DNA of 64,000 bases, taken from contig NZ_JAJQQS010000003.1 of assembly GCF_021228125.1 (NCBI RefSeq), forward strand, positions 620,001 through 684,000, written 5' to 3'. Positions 16,414 through 24,188 of the stretch are shown here, piece after piece. The notes below the pieces were generated by a model. It was not told the DNA's origin. It saw nothing but the letters and a program-made list of their open reading frames with translations, and ran no database searches. The position numbers were made by a program, and so were the translations under genes. Source of the stretch: Streptomyces albireticuli (GTDB taxonomy: Bacteria; Actinomycetota; Actinomycetes; Streptomycetales; Streptomycetaceae). Position 1 is the first letter of the stretch, and each line of letters begins with the position of its first letter.

Positions 16414-17322
16414 CTAGGCCGCCGCCCCCGGCGGGAACGGCACCGCGGCCAGCACCGGGAGCAGCCACGCCTCCTCGTGGTCCAGATGCGCCGTCAGCTC
16501 GTCCACCATCCGCCCCAGCTCGGCCCGGAACCGGACCGGGTCCGCCGCCCCGATGTCCCCCAGCAGCGCCAGCAGCTCGTCCTTGACGCGCGCGACCGTC
16601 CGGTGCTCTTCCCGTAGCCGGTCGAGGGCGTCACGCAGCCGGGGGTGGTGTTCCGCGAGCGCGGGGAAGACATGGGCGTCCTCGCCCGTGTGATGGAACG
16701 TCAAGGTCCCGCAGAACGCCAGGCAGTGCTGTCTGATCTGCATGCCCAGCCCGGGCGCGGGCGGTTCGCCGGGGCCCCGGTGGGCGGCGACCGCCGCGAG
16801 ATGCGCGTCGGTCTCGGCGAGCACGTGCTTCAGCTGCGCGCGCAGCCAGGTATGGACCTCCAGGACCTTGTCGGCGAGGCTGACGATCTCCCGGGGGCCT
16901 CCCGCGTCCGCGTGCTCGGCGCGCTCCAGCGCCACGACGGGCAGGAGGCGGGACGTCCGCTCCTGGTAGCCGGCGTAGCCCGGCTCGGCCCGGGCGACGT
17001 GCGCGAACAGCCGGTCGCGCCGGGTGCCCTCGGCGGGGACGGCGACCGCTTCGAACTCCTCGGTGCCCAGCTCCACCCGTACCAGGGGGTGGGCGAGCAG
17101 GTTGTGGTACCAGGCGGGATGGCGGGGCGCGCCGAGGTTGGAGCCGATGACCAGCAGGAGCCCGTCGTGGCGGACGTAGCCGAGGGGAGTGGTGTGCGAG
17201 GCGCCCGACTTCGCGCCGGTGGTGGTCAGCAGGAGGAGGTCGCCGCCTTCGAAGGGGCCGCCGACCTTTCCTCCGTGGGCCCGGAACTCCTCGATGACGG
17301 ACTGGTTGAACGATATGGGCAT
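16414..17322 (-). CDS. Deazaflavin-dependent nitroreductase-like domain fused to a hemerythrin (HHE) domain
   Basis: This 302-residue two-domain protein has residues 1-135 matching the F420-dependent DDN-type split-barrel family (LLLLTTTGAKSGASHTTPLGY, NLGAPRHPAWYHNLLAHP). Residues 145-300 form a helical HHE domain with iron-ligand patterns EVHTWLR, FHHTGEDAHVF and LDHEEAWLLP. The first domain reduces substrates with F420H2; the second binds a di-iron centre and senses or carries oxygen, NO or iron. The fusion suggests F420-linked handling of an oxidant. ATG 17322 has GGAGAG 11 nt upstream. A strong promoter at 17568-17597 gives a long leader of about 240 nt containing a 9-codon reading frame. 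Confidence 0.88.
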   Translation of the reverse strand: MPISFNQSVIEEFRAHGGKVGGPFEGGDLLLLTTTGAKSGASHTTPLGYVRHDGLLLVIGSNLGAPRHPAWYHNLLAHPLVRVELGTEEFEAVAVPAEGTRRDRLFAHVARAEPGYAGYQERTSRLLPVVALERAEHADAGGPREIVSLADKVLEVHTWLRAQLKHVLAETDAHLAAVAAHRGPGEPPAPGLGMQIRQHCLAFCGTLTFHHTGEDAHVFPALAEHHPRLRDALDRLREEHRTVARVKDELLALLGDIGAADPVRFRAELGRMVDELTAHLDHEEAWLLPVLAAVPFPPGAAA

Positions 17323-17453
17323 GACGGTGCGGGCTCTCCGGAGCAGGTGCGCGATCCGCGACGATCGCGGTGAAGGTGAGGGCTGAGGAGCGCGTCGGGG
17401 CGCGCCCGGGCGCGGCGGCGTGCGAAAGAAGGGCACGCGGCGGCGCTGTGCGG

Positions 17454-17483
17454 TCAGGCGCTGCCTGTGAAGTGAGAACTCAT
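17454..17483 (-). CDS. Possible leader peptide MSSHFTGSA
   Basis: ATG 17483 follows an AAAGGGT purine stretch and reads nine codons to TGA. It lies in the 5' leader downstream of the 17568-17597 promoter and ahead of the fusion gene. The size and placement fit a leader peptide, but I know no family with this sequence, and a chance reading frame is possible. Confidence 0.3.
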   Translation of the reverse strand: MSSHFTGSA

Positions 17484-17567
17484 GGGAAGACCCTTTGAGG
17501 AAAGGTGTCTCGCCCGATCGCCGGCCCGCCCACTGCTCTTCGGCCGGCGCCACGCGGACACGCGCCC

Positions 17568-17597
17568 ATTAGAGTCATGTGCCTGCTGTCGTGTCAA
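17568..17597 (-). promoter_or_regulatory. Strong vegetative-type promoter, minus strand
   Basis: Read on the minus strand, TTGACA and TCTAAT are separated by 18 bp. The -35 is a perfect consensus and the -10 is close. The predicted start is near 17560, so the transcript has a leader of about 240 nt before the oxidoreductase/hemerythrin gene at 17322. Confidence 0.65.
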
Positions 17598-17649
17598 TGC
17601 GGATGCGGGGCCTCCGCATCGTTGCCCTCGTCGTCGGTGGCCCGGTAGG

Positions 17650-17784
17650 TCAGCGGGGGCGGGCGGCCGTGTCGTTCCCGCCGGTCGCGCGCCCGGGAAA
17701 GGGCTGGTCGTGGCCGGTGGTGGGGGAGGCGCACACCCCGAACCAGGCGGCGACCCCGAGGACGACTGCGACGAAGCGGCGCAT
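17650..17784 (-). CDS. Small secreted peptide
   Basis: This 44-codon gene starts at ATG 17784 and has an excellent GGAAGGAA ribosome site. The product begins MRRFVAVVLGVAAWFGVCAS, a signal peptide, and leaves a mature part of about 24 residues (PTTGHDQPFPGRATGGNDTA and a basic end). Streptomyces genomes have many such short exported peptides without known function. It lies between the histidine kinase and the oxidoreductase on the same strand, with no overlap. The stretch 17785-18110 shows no other gene. Confidence 0.6.
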   Translation of the reverse strand: MRRFVAVVLGVAAWFGVCASPTTGHDQPFPGRATGGNDTAARPR

Positions 17785-18110
17785 GCGAAGTTCCTTCCGG
17801 TGCGGGAGAGCCGGCGTCGGCGGGAGGTTCGCCGGCCGGTCGCCCCGAGGGCTGCCCAGCCCCCGGGGCGCGCATGCGGTGCTCACCCGAACGGGGGTGG
17901 TGGGCAGGTCCTGTGCCCTACGTTCAGGTGAACTCCGGCGGTTGTCAGGGGCCTTGGGGCGGCGGAACGGTGCTGCGGCCCGGACCGGGGGGAGAGAGGA
18001 ACGGCCGGTGGCGGCCACCGCGAACGAGCGGCCGGGGGCCTCGCGCACCTCGGTCACCGAGGGGTGGCCGACGGGTCAGGGGGCGGGCACCCGGGACGCC
18101 CGGTCGTCCG

Positions 18111-19223
18111 TCACGGCGAGGCCGCCGGCAGCACGACCTCGAAGCGGCAGCCTCCCGGCACGTTCCGGACCGCCGCGCGGCCCGCGTGGGCCTCGACGAT
18201 GCCACGGACGATCGCCAGGCCCAGCCCCGCCCCCGCCGGGGGCGTCCGCGCCTGGGAACCGCGCCAGCCGGTGTCGAAGACACGCGGCAGGTCCTCCTCC
18301 GGGATGCCGCCGCAGCCGTCCGTCACGGACAGGACGACGGTGTCCGCGTCGCGGCGCGCGGCCACGGCGACCGTGCCGTCGGCCGGGGTGCGCCGGATCG
18401 CGTTGACGAGGAGGTTGCCGAGTACGCGCGTCATCTCCTTGCCGTCCACCTCGACCGGGACGGGGTCCACCCGGTCGCCGACCAGCCGGACCCCGTGCTC
18501 GCGCGCCAGCGGCCCCGCGCCGGCGAGGGCGTCGCCCACCAGGTCGTACACCGACATCCGGCTGGGGTGGAGCGCCAGCACCCCCGCGTGGATGCGGGAG
18601 AGCTCGAAGAGGTCCCCGACCATGGAGTCGATCCGGCCGACCTCCGCGCCGATCTGCCGGAAGTAGCGCCGGGGATCCTCGGCGACCCCGTCCTCCAGCG
18701 CCTCAGCCATCGCGCGCAGCCCGGCCAGCGGGGTCCGCAGGTCGTGCGAGATCCAGGCGACGAGCTCGCGCCGGGACGCCTCCAGCGCCCGCTCCCGCTC
18801 CCGTGACCGCGCGAGCTTCCCGCTCGTCGCCGCGAGCTCGCGGCCGAGCGCGGCCAGCTCCGCCGTCGCGTCACCGGCGGGCGCCGCGAAGCTGCCGTCG
18901 TCGCCGAAGGAGCGTGCGGCGAGGGTCAGGGCTTCGCTGCGGGCCACCACCCACCGGCCGAGCAGCAGCGCGGTGGCGAGGGAGACCACGGCGGCCGTCG
19001 CGCAGACCGTGGTCACGACCTTCAGGTCGTGCGAGGAGAGGAACATCGCCCGGGCCACGGCCAGTGTGCCCGCCAGCATCGCGGTCACGGACACGGCCGC
19101 CACCACGGTCAGGGCCACGGCCACCGAGCGGTGGCGCAGGGCGCGCAGCGCGAGGGCGCCCAGCAGTCCGGCCGCGGCGGCGCCCAGGAAGGAGAACAGG
19201 GCGATCAGCAGGACGTCACGCAT
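18111..19223 (-). CDS. Two-component sensor histidine kinase
   Basis: The protein has 370 residues. Hydrophobic segments lie near residues 5-28, 38-60 and 68-90, and the cytoplasmic part follows. The H-box SHDLRTPLAGL carries the phospho-accepting His near residue 160. The catalytic domain has the N-box NLLVNAIRRTP and the G1 box DGCGGI, with Cys in place of the first Gly, then FDTGWRG and GLGLAIVRG. The large extracytoplasmic domain is missing, so it probably senses within or near the membrane. Its ATG overlaps the stop of the upstream response regulator by 8 bp, so the two are an operon and a cognate pair. Stimulus unknown. Confidence 0.92.
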   Translation of the reverse strand: MRDVLLIALFSFLGAAAAGLLGALALRALRHRSVAVALTVVAAVSVTAMLAGTLAVARAMFLSSHDLKVVTTVCATAAVVSLATALLLGRWVVARSEALTLAARSFGDDGSFAAPAGDATAELAALGRELAATSGKLARSRERERALEASRRELVAWISHDLRTPLAGLRAMAEALEDGVAEDPRRYFRQIGAEVGRIDSMVGDLFELSRIHAGVLALHPSRMSVYDLVGDALAGAGPLAREHGVRLVGDRVDPVPVEVDGKEMTRVLGNLLVNAIRRTPADGTVAVAARRDADTVVLSVTDGCGGIPEEDLPRVFDTGWRGSQARTPPAGAGLGLAIVRGIVEAHAGRAAVRNVPGGCRFEVVLPAASP

Positions 19224-20010
19224 CGCGGTCCCCGCTCCCGGGAGAGGTGGTCCCGCTCGCGTCCGGGTTCCCGGCCGTTCCTTCGGGGGTGTCCCCGTCC
19301 GTGTCGAAGCGGTAGCCCACGCCCCAGACCGTCCGGATCAGCCGGGGCCGCGCGGGATCGTCCTCGACCTTGGCGCGCAGCCGCCGTACGTGCACGGTCA
19401 CCGTCGACACGTCACCGAACTCCCACCCCCACACCTCGCGCATCAGCTCCTCGCGGCCGCACGCCCGCCCGGGGTGCCGCATGAGGAACGCCAGGAGGTC
19501 GAATTCCCGCAGGGTGAGGCCGAGTTCGGTGCCGTCCTTGGTGGCGCGCCGGGCCACGGGGTCGAGCCCGATCCCGCTCACGCGCAGCGGGGCCGCCGCG
19601 GCGGGACCGGAGGCCGCGACCGTCGCCCGCGTCCGCGCGCGGCGCAGCACGGACGTGACGCGCAGCACCAGCTCGCGGGGGCTGAAGGGCTTGGTCACGT
19701 AGTCGTCCGCGCCGACCTCCAGCCCCAGGACACGATCGTCCTCGTCGCCGCGCGCCGTCAGCATGATGACCGGTACGGGGCCGTCCGCGCGGAGCCTGCG
19801 GCAGACCTCCAGGCCGTCCATGCCCGGCAGCATCAGATCGAGGACCACCAGGTCGGGCGGGAACGCGGCGGCGCGCTCCAGGGCGGCGGGTCCGTCGGCG
19901 ACGCGGTCGACCGCGAAGCCGGCCCGGTCGAGGTATCCGGCCACGACCTCGGAGACGGTCGGGTCGTCGTCGACGACAAGGACGCGGGCGGTGTGGTGCG
20001 TGGAGTGCAT
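19216..20010 (-). CDS. OmpR/PhoB-family response regulator
   Basis: The protein has 264 residues. The receiver domain (10-125) has the acidic pocket VVDDDPTVSE, the phospho-accepting Asp in VVLDLMLPGMDG, the switch Thr in IMLTARGDEDD and Lys in VTKPFSPRE. A PhoB-type winged helix (150-245) has LTLREFDLLAFLMRHPG and VTVHVRRLRAKVE. A Thr/Gly-rich tail follows. ATG 20010 begins MHSTHHTARVLVVDDD, the natural start of the receiver. It is co-transcribed with the kinase. The divergent neighbour, a RimK-like ligase, could be a target, but no operator was recognised. Confidence 0.93.
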   Translation of the reverse strand: MHSTHHTARVLVVDDDPTVSEVVAGYLDRAGFAVDRVADGPAALERAAAFPPDLVVLDLMLPGMDGLEVCRRLRADGPVPVIMLTARGDEDDRVLGLEVGADDYVTKPFSPRELVLRVTSVLRRARTRATVAASGPAAAAPLRVSGIGLDPVARRATKDGTELGLTLREFDLLAFLMRHPGRACGREELMREVWGWEFGDVSTVTVHVRRLRAKVEDDPARPRLIRTVWGVGYRFDTDGDTPEGTAGNPDASGTTSPGSGDRDA

Positions 20011-20165
20011 GCCGCAAGCCTCGCACCGTGCCGGGCCGGGTGCCCGGCCGGACCACTGCCACCGGACCCGGACGGTGCCGCTCCCCGGTAGGCTCACGGC
20101 CGCCCCCCCCGGGCCGGAGGGGGCCGGGAGACCGACCGCGTCGCAGGAACCGAGAGGAGACGGCA

Positions 20166-21167
20166 TTGTCCGCAGCCGAGGCGGTGACGGACGGGGCCGG
20201 CGGGCCGGCCGCGGAGTTCTGGCTGGTCGTCGGTACGGGGCTGGCCGGACGGCGGATCGTCGGGGAGCTGACCGACGCCTGCGAACGGCTCCTGACCGGT
20301 CGTTACAAGGTCGTCCACACGGACGAACTCCTCCTGGGCGTGCACGGCGGACGGCTGACCCTGCACGACCTCGACGGTGCGCCGCTGGCCGCGCCGGCCG
20401 TCGCCTACGCCCGGATGAGCAGCGCCCTGCTGAGCACCGACCGGGAGATCACGCTGCTGCGCCACCTGGAGGCGATGGGCACGGTCCTGCTCAACCCGAC
20501 CGGCGCCGTGCTGGCCTGTGTCAACAAGTTCTGGCACCTCCAGCAGCTCGCGGTCGCCGGCCTGCCGGTCCCCGACACCCGCAGCTACGCCGACGCCCCC
20601 CTGGCGAAGGTGATCGACGCCGGGGTGCCCGAGCCGTGCGTGGTGAAGGCGGTGCGCGGCCAGCAGGGGCGGCAGGTCTTCCTGGCGCCCGACGCCGCGA
20701 TGCTGCGCGCCGTCCAGGGCAGCCTGAAGGACGACTCGCCGTATGTGTTCCAGCGGTACGTCGCGCACTCCCACGGGCGGGACCTGCGCGTGGTCGTGGT
20801 CGACGGGCGGGCCGTCGCGGCGCAGGTCCGCTCGGCCGCCGACGGCGACCTGAGATCGAACCTGGCGCTGGGCGGTACGGCCGAGCTGTGCCCGGGCCGC
20901 TACCCGGCGGGGGAGGAGCTCGCCGTACGGGCCGCCGAGGCGCTGGGACTCGGTGTCGCCGGGGTGGACCTGCTCTTCGAGCCGGACGGGGGTTTCACGA
21001 TCTGTGAGGTGAACGTCCACGTCGGCTGGCGGGCCTATATGACCGAGGTCGCCCCGGCGGTCGTGACCGCGTGCCGGGCCCGGCTGGACGCGGTGGGCGG
21101 GGCCGGCGCCGGGATCGGCCCCGGCACCGGTCCGGGTCCCGTCTCCGGGGCCGGGCCCGTCACTTGA
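20166..21167 (+). CDS. RimK-like ATP-grasp ligase
   Basis: The protein has 333 residues. The ATP-grasp fold is shown by VNKFWHLQQLAVAGLPVPDT, the ATP-binding lysine segment CVVKAVRGQQGRQVF, YVFQRYVAHSHGRDLRVVVV and the metal-binding ICEVNVHVGWR near the end. RimK-family enzymes join an amino acid to a carboxylate of a protein, peptide or cofactor through an acyl-phosphate. The start is TTG 20166, preceded by GAGAGGAGAC; no better ATG exists before the fold. The Gly/Pro-rich tail (GAGIGPGTGPGPVSGAGP) is disordered. It is divergent from the two-component system and overlaps the convergent MarR gene by 8 bp. The substrate cannot be told from sequence. Confidence 0.85.
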   Translation: MSAAEAVTDGAGGPAAEFWLVVGTGLAGRRIVGELTDACERLLTGRYKVVHTDELLLGVHGGRLTLHDLDGAPLAAPAVAYARMSSALLSTDREITLLRHLEAMGTVLLNPTGAVLACVNKFWHLQQLAVAGLPVPDTRSYADAPLAKVIDAGVPEPCVVKAVRGQQGRQVFLAPDAAMLRAVQGSLKDDSPYVFQRYVAHSHGRDLRVVVVDGRAVAAQVRSAADGDLRSNLALGGTAELCPGRYPAGEELAVRAAEALGLGVAGVDLLFEPDGGFTICEVNVHVGWRAYMTEVAPAVVTACRARLDAVGGAGAGIGPGTGPGPVSGAGPVT

Positions 21168-21696
21168 TGGTGGTGTCCCCGAAGGACACGAGGAGCCGGC
21201 GCATCAGGTCCGCGAGCTCCTCGGTCTCGGCGCGGTCGAAGCGCTCCAGCATGCGGGCCTCGTGGGCGAGGTGGTCGGCCATGTACGCGCGGGTGAGCTC
21301 GCGGCCCCGCTCGGTGAGCCGGATCTTCACGGAGCGCCGGTCCGCCGTGTCCCGCACCCGCTCGACCAGGCCCTTGGCCTCCATGCGGTCGATGCGGTTG
21401 GTGATGGCGCCCGACGTCACCATCGCCGCCTTGCGGAAGGCGCCGGCGGTCAGCTCGTAGGGCGGGCCGGACCGCTGCAGCGTGGTGAGGACGTCGAACT
21501 CGCCCAGCTCCAGGCCGCGCTCGGCCGCGAACGCCCGGAACCGCTTGTCCAAGGCCGCGCCCAGCCGCTGTAGACGGCCGAAGACATGCACCGGCCACAG
21601 GTCGTCCGCCAGGTCGGGGCGCTCCACGAGCCACTGTCCGACGATCTCGTCGACCGCGTCCCGCTCGGTGTTCTCGCCCGCTGCGTCGCCGCTCAT
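21160..21696 (-). CDS. MarR-family regulator
   Basis: This 178-residue protein has a MarR winged helix: LGEFDVLTTLQRSGPPYEL, the recognition helix region AGAFRKAAMVTSGAITNRIDRME, and the wing GLVERVRDTADRRSVKIRLTE. ATG 21696 has GGAGGAGAG upstream. It is divergent from an MFS transporter, the usual arrangement for a MarR repressor of an efflux pump. The intergenic DNA carries four TCAAC-N-TTGA-like boxes that are the probable binding sites, implying autorepression plus control of the pump. Ligand unknown. Confidence 0.93.
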   Translation of the reverse strand: MSGDAAGENTERDAVDEIVGQWLVERPDLADDLWPVHVFGRLQRLGAALDKRFRAFAAERGLELGEFDVLTTLQRSGPPYELTAGAFRKAAMVTSGAITNRIDRMEAKGLVERVRDTADRRSVKIRLTERGRELTRAYMADHLAHEARMLERFDRAETEELADLMRRLLVSFGDTTIK

Positions 21697-21739
21697 CGCT
21701 CTCCTCCGGCCGGTCCGACGTCGTCCCGACGATGATATC

Positions 21740-21809
21740 TCAACATTGAAACACTTGACGTTGAACGACTCGGGTGCTTTTATCTCAACGTTGAAATTAT
21801 CAACCTTGA
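21740..21809. promoter_or_regulatory. Four regularly spaced MarR operator boxes
   Basis: TCAACATTGA (21740), TTGACGTTGA (21755), TCAACGTTGA (21785, a perfect palindrome) and TCAACCTTGA (21800) form two pairs. Within each pair the boxes are 15 bp apart, and the pairs are 45 bp apart. They fill the divergent MarR/MFS promoter region, so one regulator can block both promoters. Confidence 0.7.
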
Positions 21810-21824
21810 GAAGAGGAGGCTCCC

Positions 21825-23057
21825 ATGTCCGCTCAGCTGGTCGCCGCCCCCACCACCGCCTCCGCACCACCCCGCACCGCCAAGGCGGCGGCCGGTTTGG
21901 TGCCGGTCCTCTGGCTGGCCCTGCTCGCGACCCCCATCGCCATGGGCGCCAACGCCCCCGTGCTGATCCTGCCCGGCATGGCCCGCTCCCTCGGGGTCCC
22001 CACGTCCACCGCCACCTGGCTGGTCACCGTCTTCGCCTGGGCGATGACCGTCGGCTCACCGCTGTGCGCCGGGCTGATCAGACAGCGCGGCCTGCGCCCG
22101 GCACTCCTCGTCAGCGCGGCGGCCGTCGCCACCGGGACCGCCGTCGTCGCCACCGCCCCCTGGCTGCCCCTCGCCCTCACCGGACGGGCCGTCCAGGCCG
22201 TCGGCGGCGCGGGCCTGGTCGCCGTCGCCATGAACCTCGCCGGCTCCACCCGGCGCATGGGAGTCATCACCGCCGGATTCGGCGTGCTCGGCGCCTCCGG
22301 CCCCCTGCTCGGCTCGCTCCTCGCGGACGCCGTCTCCTGGCGCCTGGCCCTCACGCTGTCCGCCGTCTCGCTCCTCGCGGTCCCCATGGTCTGGCGTCAC
22401 ACCCGCCGGACCCCGCCCGCCACCACGACCTTCGACGCCACCGGAGCCGGCCTCGTCGTCGCCCTGGCCTCCGCCCTCGTCCTCATCCCCACCGCCCCGC
22501 TCACCGCCGCGCTCGCCGCCCTGGTCGTCGCCGTCCCGCTCGTGCTCCACGCCCGGCGGCGCCCGGACGGCTTCGTCCCCGCCGTCCTCCTGCGCTCGCC
22601 CGCCTTCATCGGGTCCGCGCTCCTCGCCTGCGCCTTCTCGACCTCCTACTTCGCCCTCCTCTTCAGCCTGCCGCGGCTGATCGCCCAGCGCACGACCTGG
22701 AGCACCGACGCCATCGGCACCGGGCAGCTCGTCGCCCTGCTCATCGGCTCGGCCCTGTCCTGGCTGCTGGCCGCCTCCGCCGGACGCCTGGGACACCGCA
22801 CGGTCCTCACCGTCCTGATCACCCTCGGCGCCCTCGCCCCCCTCACCGCGGCCTTCGCCACCTGGGGCCCCCTGCTCCTGGTCACCGCCACGGTCGCCGT
22901 CCTCGTCTCCACCGGCAGCAACGCGGTCCTGTCCGTCCGCGCCGCCAAGGACGCCCCCGGCCACCAGCGCCCCACGGCGATCGGCCTGTTCGTCCTCTGC
23001 TACCAGCTGGGCGGAGCGCTCGGGCCCGCGCTCGCGGCGCTGCTGGTCCTGAAGTGA
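21825..23057 (+). CDS. MFS transporter (DHA1-type drug efflux pattern)
   Basis: The protein has 410 residues and 12 membrane segments. Helix I-II has the APVLILPGMARSLGVPTSTATWLV stretch of the chloramphenicol/arabinose efflux group, split here by a short loop, and helix V has the motif C-like GFGVLGASGPLLGSLLAD. ATG 21825 has GAAGAGGAGG upstream. The gene is preceded by the MarR operator boxes and so is probably induced by a toxic small molecule that releases MarR. A 17-bp hairpin follows. The substrate cannot be told from sequence. Confidence 0.9.
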   Translation: MSAQLVAAPTTASAPPRTAKAAAGLVPVLWLALLATPIAMGANAPVLILPGMARSLGVPTSTATWLVTVFAWAMTVGSPLCAGLIRQRGLRPALLVSAAAVATGTAVVATAPWLPLALTGRAVQAVGGAGLVAVAMNLAGSTRRMGVITAGFGVLGASGPLLGSLLADAVSWRLALTLSAVSLLAVPMVWRHTRRTPPATTTFDATGAGLVVALASALVLIPTAPLTAALAALVVAVPLVLHARRRPDGFVPAVLLRSPAFIGSALLACAFSTSYFALLFSLPRLIAQRTTWSTDAIGTGQLVALLIGSALSWLLAASAGRLGHRTVLTVLITLGALAPLTAAFATWGPLLLVTATVAVLVSTGSNAVLSVRAAKDAPGHQRPTAIGLFVLCYQLGGALGPALAALLVLK

Positions 23058-23104
23058 CACCGAGGGCGCGCACGTAGGCGCCCGGACGGCTCGTGCGGCC
23101 GATG

Positions 23105-23142
23105 ACGGGAGACGAGCCCCCGCCTGGGGGCTCGTCTCCCGT
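23105..23142. terminator. Terminator hairpin between MFS and surface-protein genes
   Basis: A perfect 17-bp stem (ACGGGAGACGAGCCCCC and its complement) has a GCCT loop. It sits between convergent genes and can terminate both. Confidence 0.85.
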
Positions 23143-23206
23143 TGCCGGCCGCACGGCCGTGTCCCCCGTGGCCGACGGCCCGGGGGACACGGGGTGACGG
23201 ATGCGC

Positions 23207-23857
23207 TCACCTGTTCTCCTTCCCCTTGTCCCCGGCGCGCTGCCGGGACAGGGCCAGGGCGGCCGCGGCGACGGCGACGACTCCGCAACCCGCCAGGATC
23301 ATGTCGTCGTTGACGGTGCCACCCGTGCTCTCCCCGGTGCGCGGAGCACCCTTGGGAATCTTGGCCGTCTCGTGGGACGGCGCGGCGCTGTGCTGCCGGA
23401 GGGAGGCCCCGGACGCCTGGTGCGCCGGAGTGGTGCCGCCCGGGCGGGGGCGCGGAGCGGGGGCCGCGGGGTCGACCTTGAGGGTCGTACCGGCGGTTCC
23501 GTTGCTGCAGACCAGCTTCACCGGGTACGTGCCCGGCCGCGCGGTGATGTGCAGCCGGCCCTGGATGTGCTGGGGGTCGGTGCGGGTGAGCGTGACGGCG
23601 CCGGCCCGGGAGGAGACCGACTTCACGGTGGCCCCCGGGTACGGGGCGCACGAGCCGCTGATGTTCACCGTCTGCCCGGTACGGGCCTCGCTCGGGCTGA
23701 CGCTGATCCTGGCGGCGCCGACGAGCGGCCCCTGGCCGGACCCGCCGGACGGTGACCCGGACCCGCCGGAGCCCCCGGCGGCCGTGGCGACCGGCGCGAA
23801 CGCCAGGGCGCCGCACAGCGCGAGCGCGGAGCCCGCCGTGACGAGTGTGGTGTGCAT
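23207..23857 (-). CDS. Secreted, membrane-anchored surface protein (possible sortase substrate)
   Basis: The protein has 216 residues. A signal peptide (MHTTLVTAGSALALCGALAF, cleavage near ATA-AG) is followed by a Gly/Ser-rich linker. An Ig-like beta domain follows (ISVSPSEARTGQTVNISG, with two cysteines in GSCAPYP and LVCSNG that may form a disulfide), then a Pro-rich spacer. The C-terminus has GAPRTGEST, a hydrophobic helix ILAGCGVVAVAAAALAL and a basic tail. That order is the cell-wall sorting pattern, though the motif APRTG departs from LPxTG. A class F sortase gene lies 1.6 kb away. ATG 23857 is the only start before the signal peptide. The stretch 23858-24188 holds no gene I can support. 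Confidence 0.75.
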   Translation of the reverse strand: MHTTLVTAGSALALCGALAFAPVATAAGGSGGSGSPSGGSGQGPLVGAARISVSPSEARTGQTVNISGSCAPYPGATVKSVSSRAGAVTLTRTDPQHIQGRLHITARPGTYPVKLVCSNGTAGTTLKVDPAAPAPRPRPGGTTPAHQASGASLRQHSAAPSHETAKIPKGAPRTGESTGGTVNDDMILAGCGVVAVAAAALALSRQRAGDKGKENR

Positions 23858-24188
23858 GGGAATCGACGTCCTTTCGTCGACATCGGTGGTGTGCCGCGTT
23901 CCGTCCGCCGGACCCGCTCCGAAGGGCGGGCGGCCGGGCGGCCACCGCGGCGGGAACGTCTCCACCGTCGCCGACCTCACCGCCCGGCGGTGTCGGGCGG
24001 GCGGGGGACCGGCCGGGCCTTCGGAGGTCCTCCGGCGGGCGTCCCCCGACCGGCCGGGGGACAGGGCGCGGCCCGGTGGACCCGGTGGCCGGTCGCCCGG
24101 GGTTTGACGGCCGGACCGGCGGGCAGGTCGTCACCCCCGCCGGGCTCCGGGATTCATCCGGGTTTCATCGACCGCTGTCACTTTCCCC

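Noticed and set aside
17482..17931. 149-codon plus-strand frame
   Set aside because: Runs antisense over the promoter, leader and small secreted peptide; composition is Arg/Gly/Pro-rich and no domain is seen.
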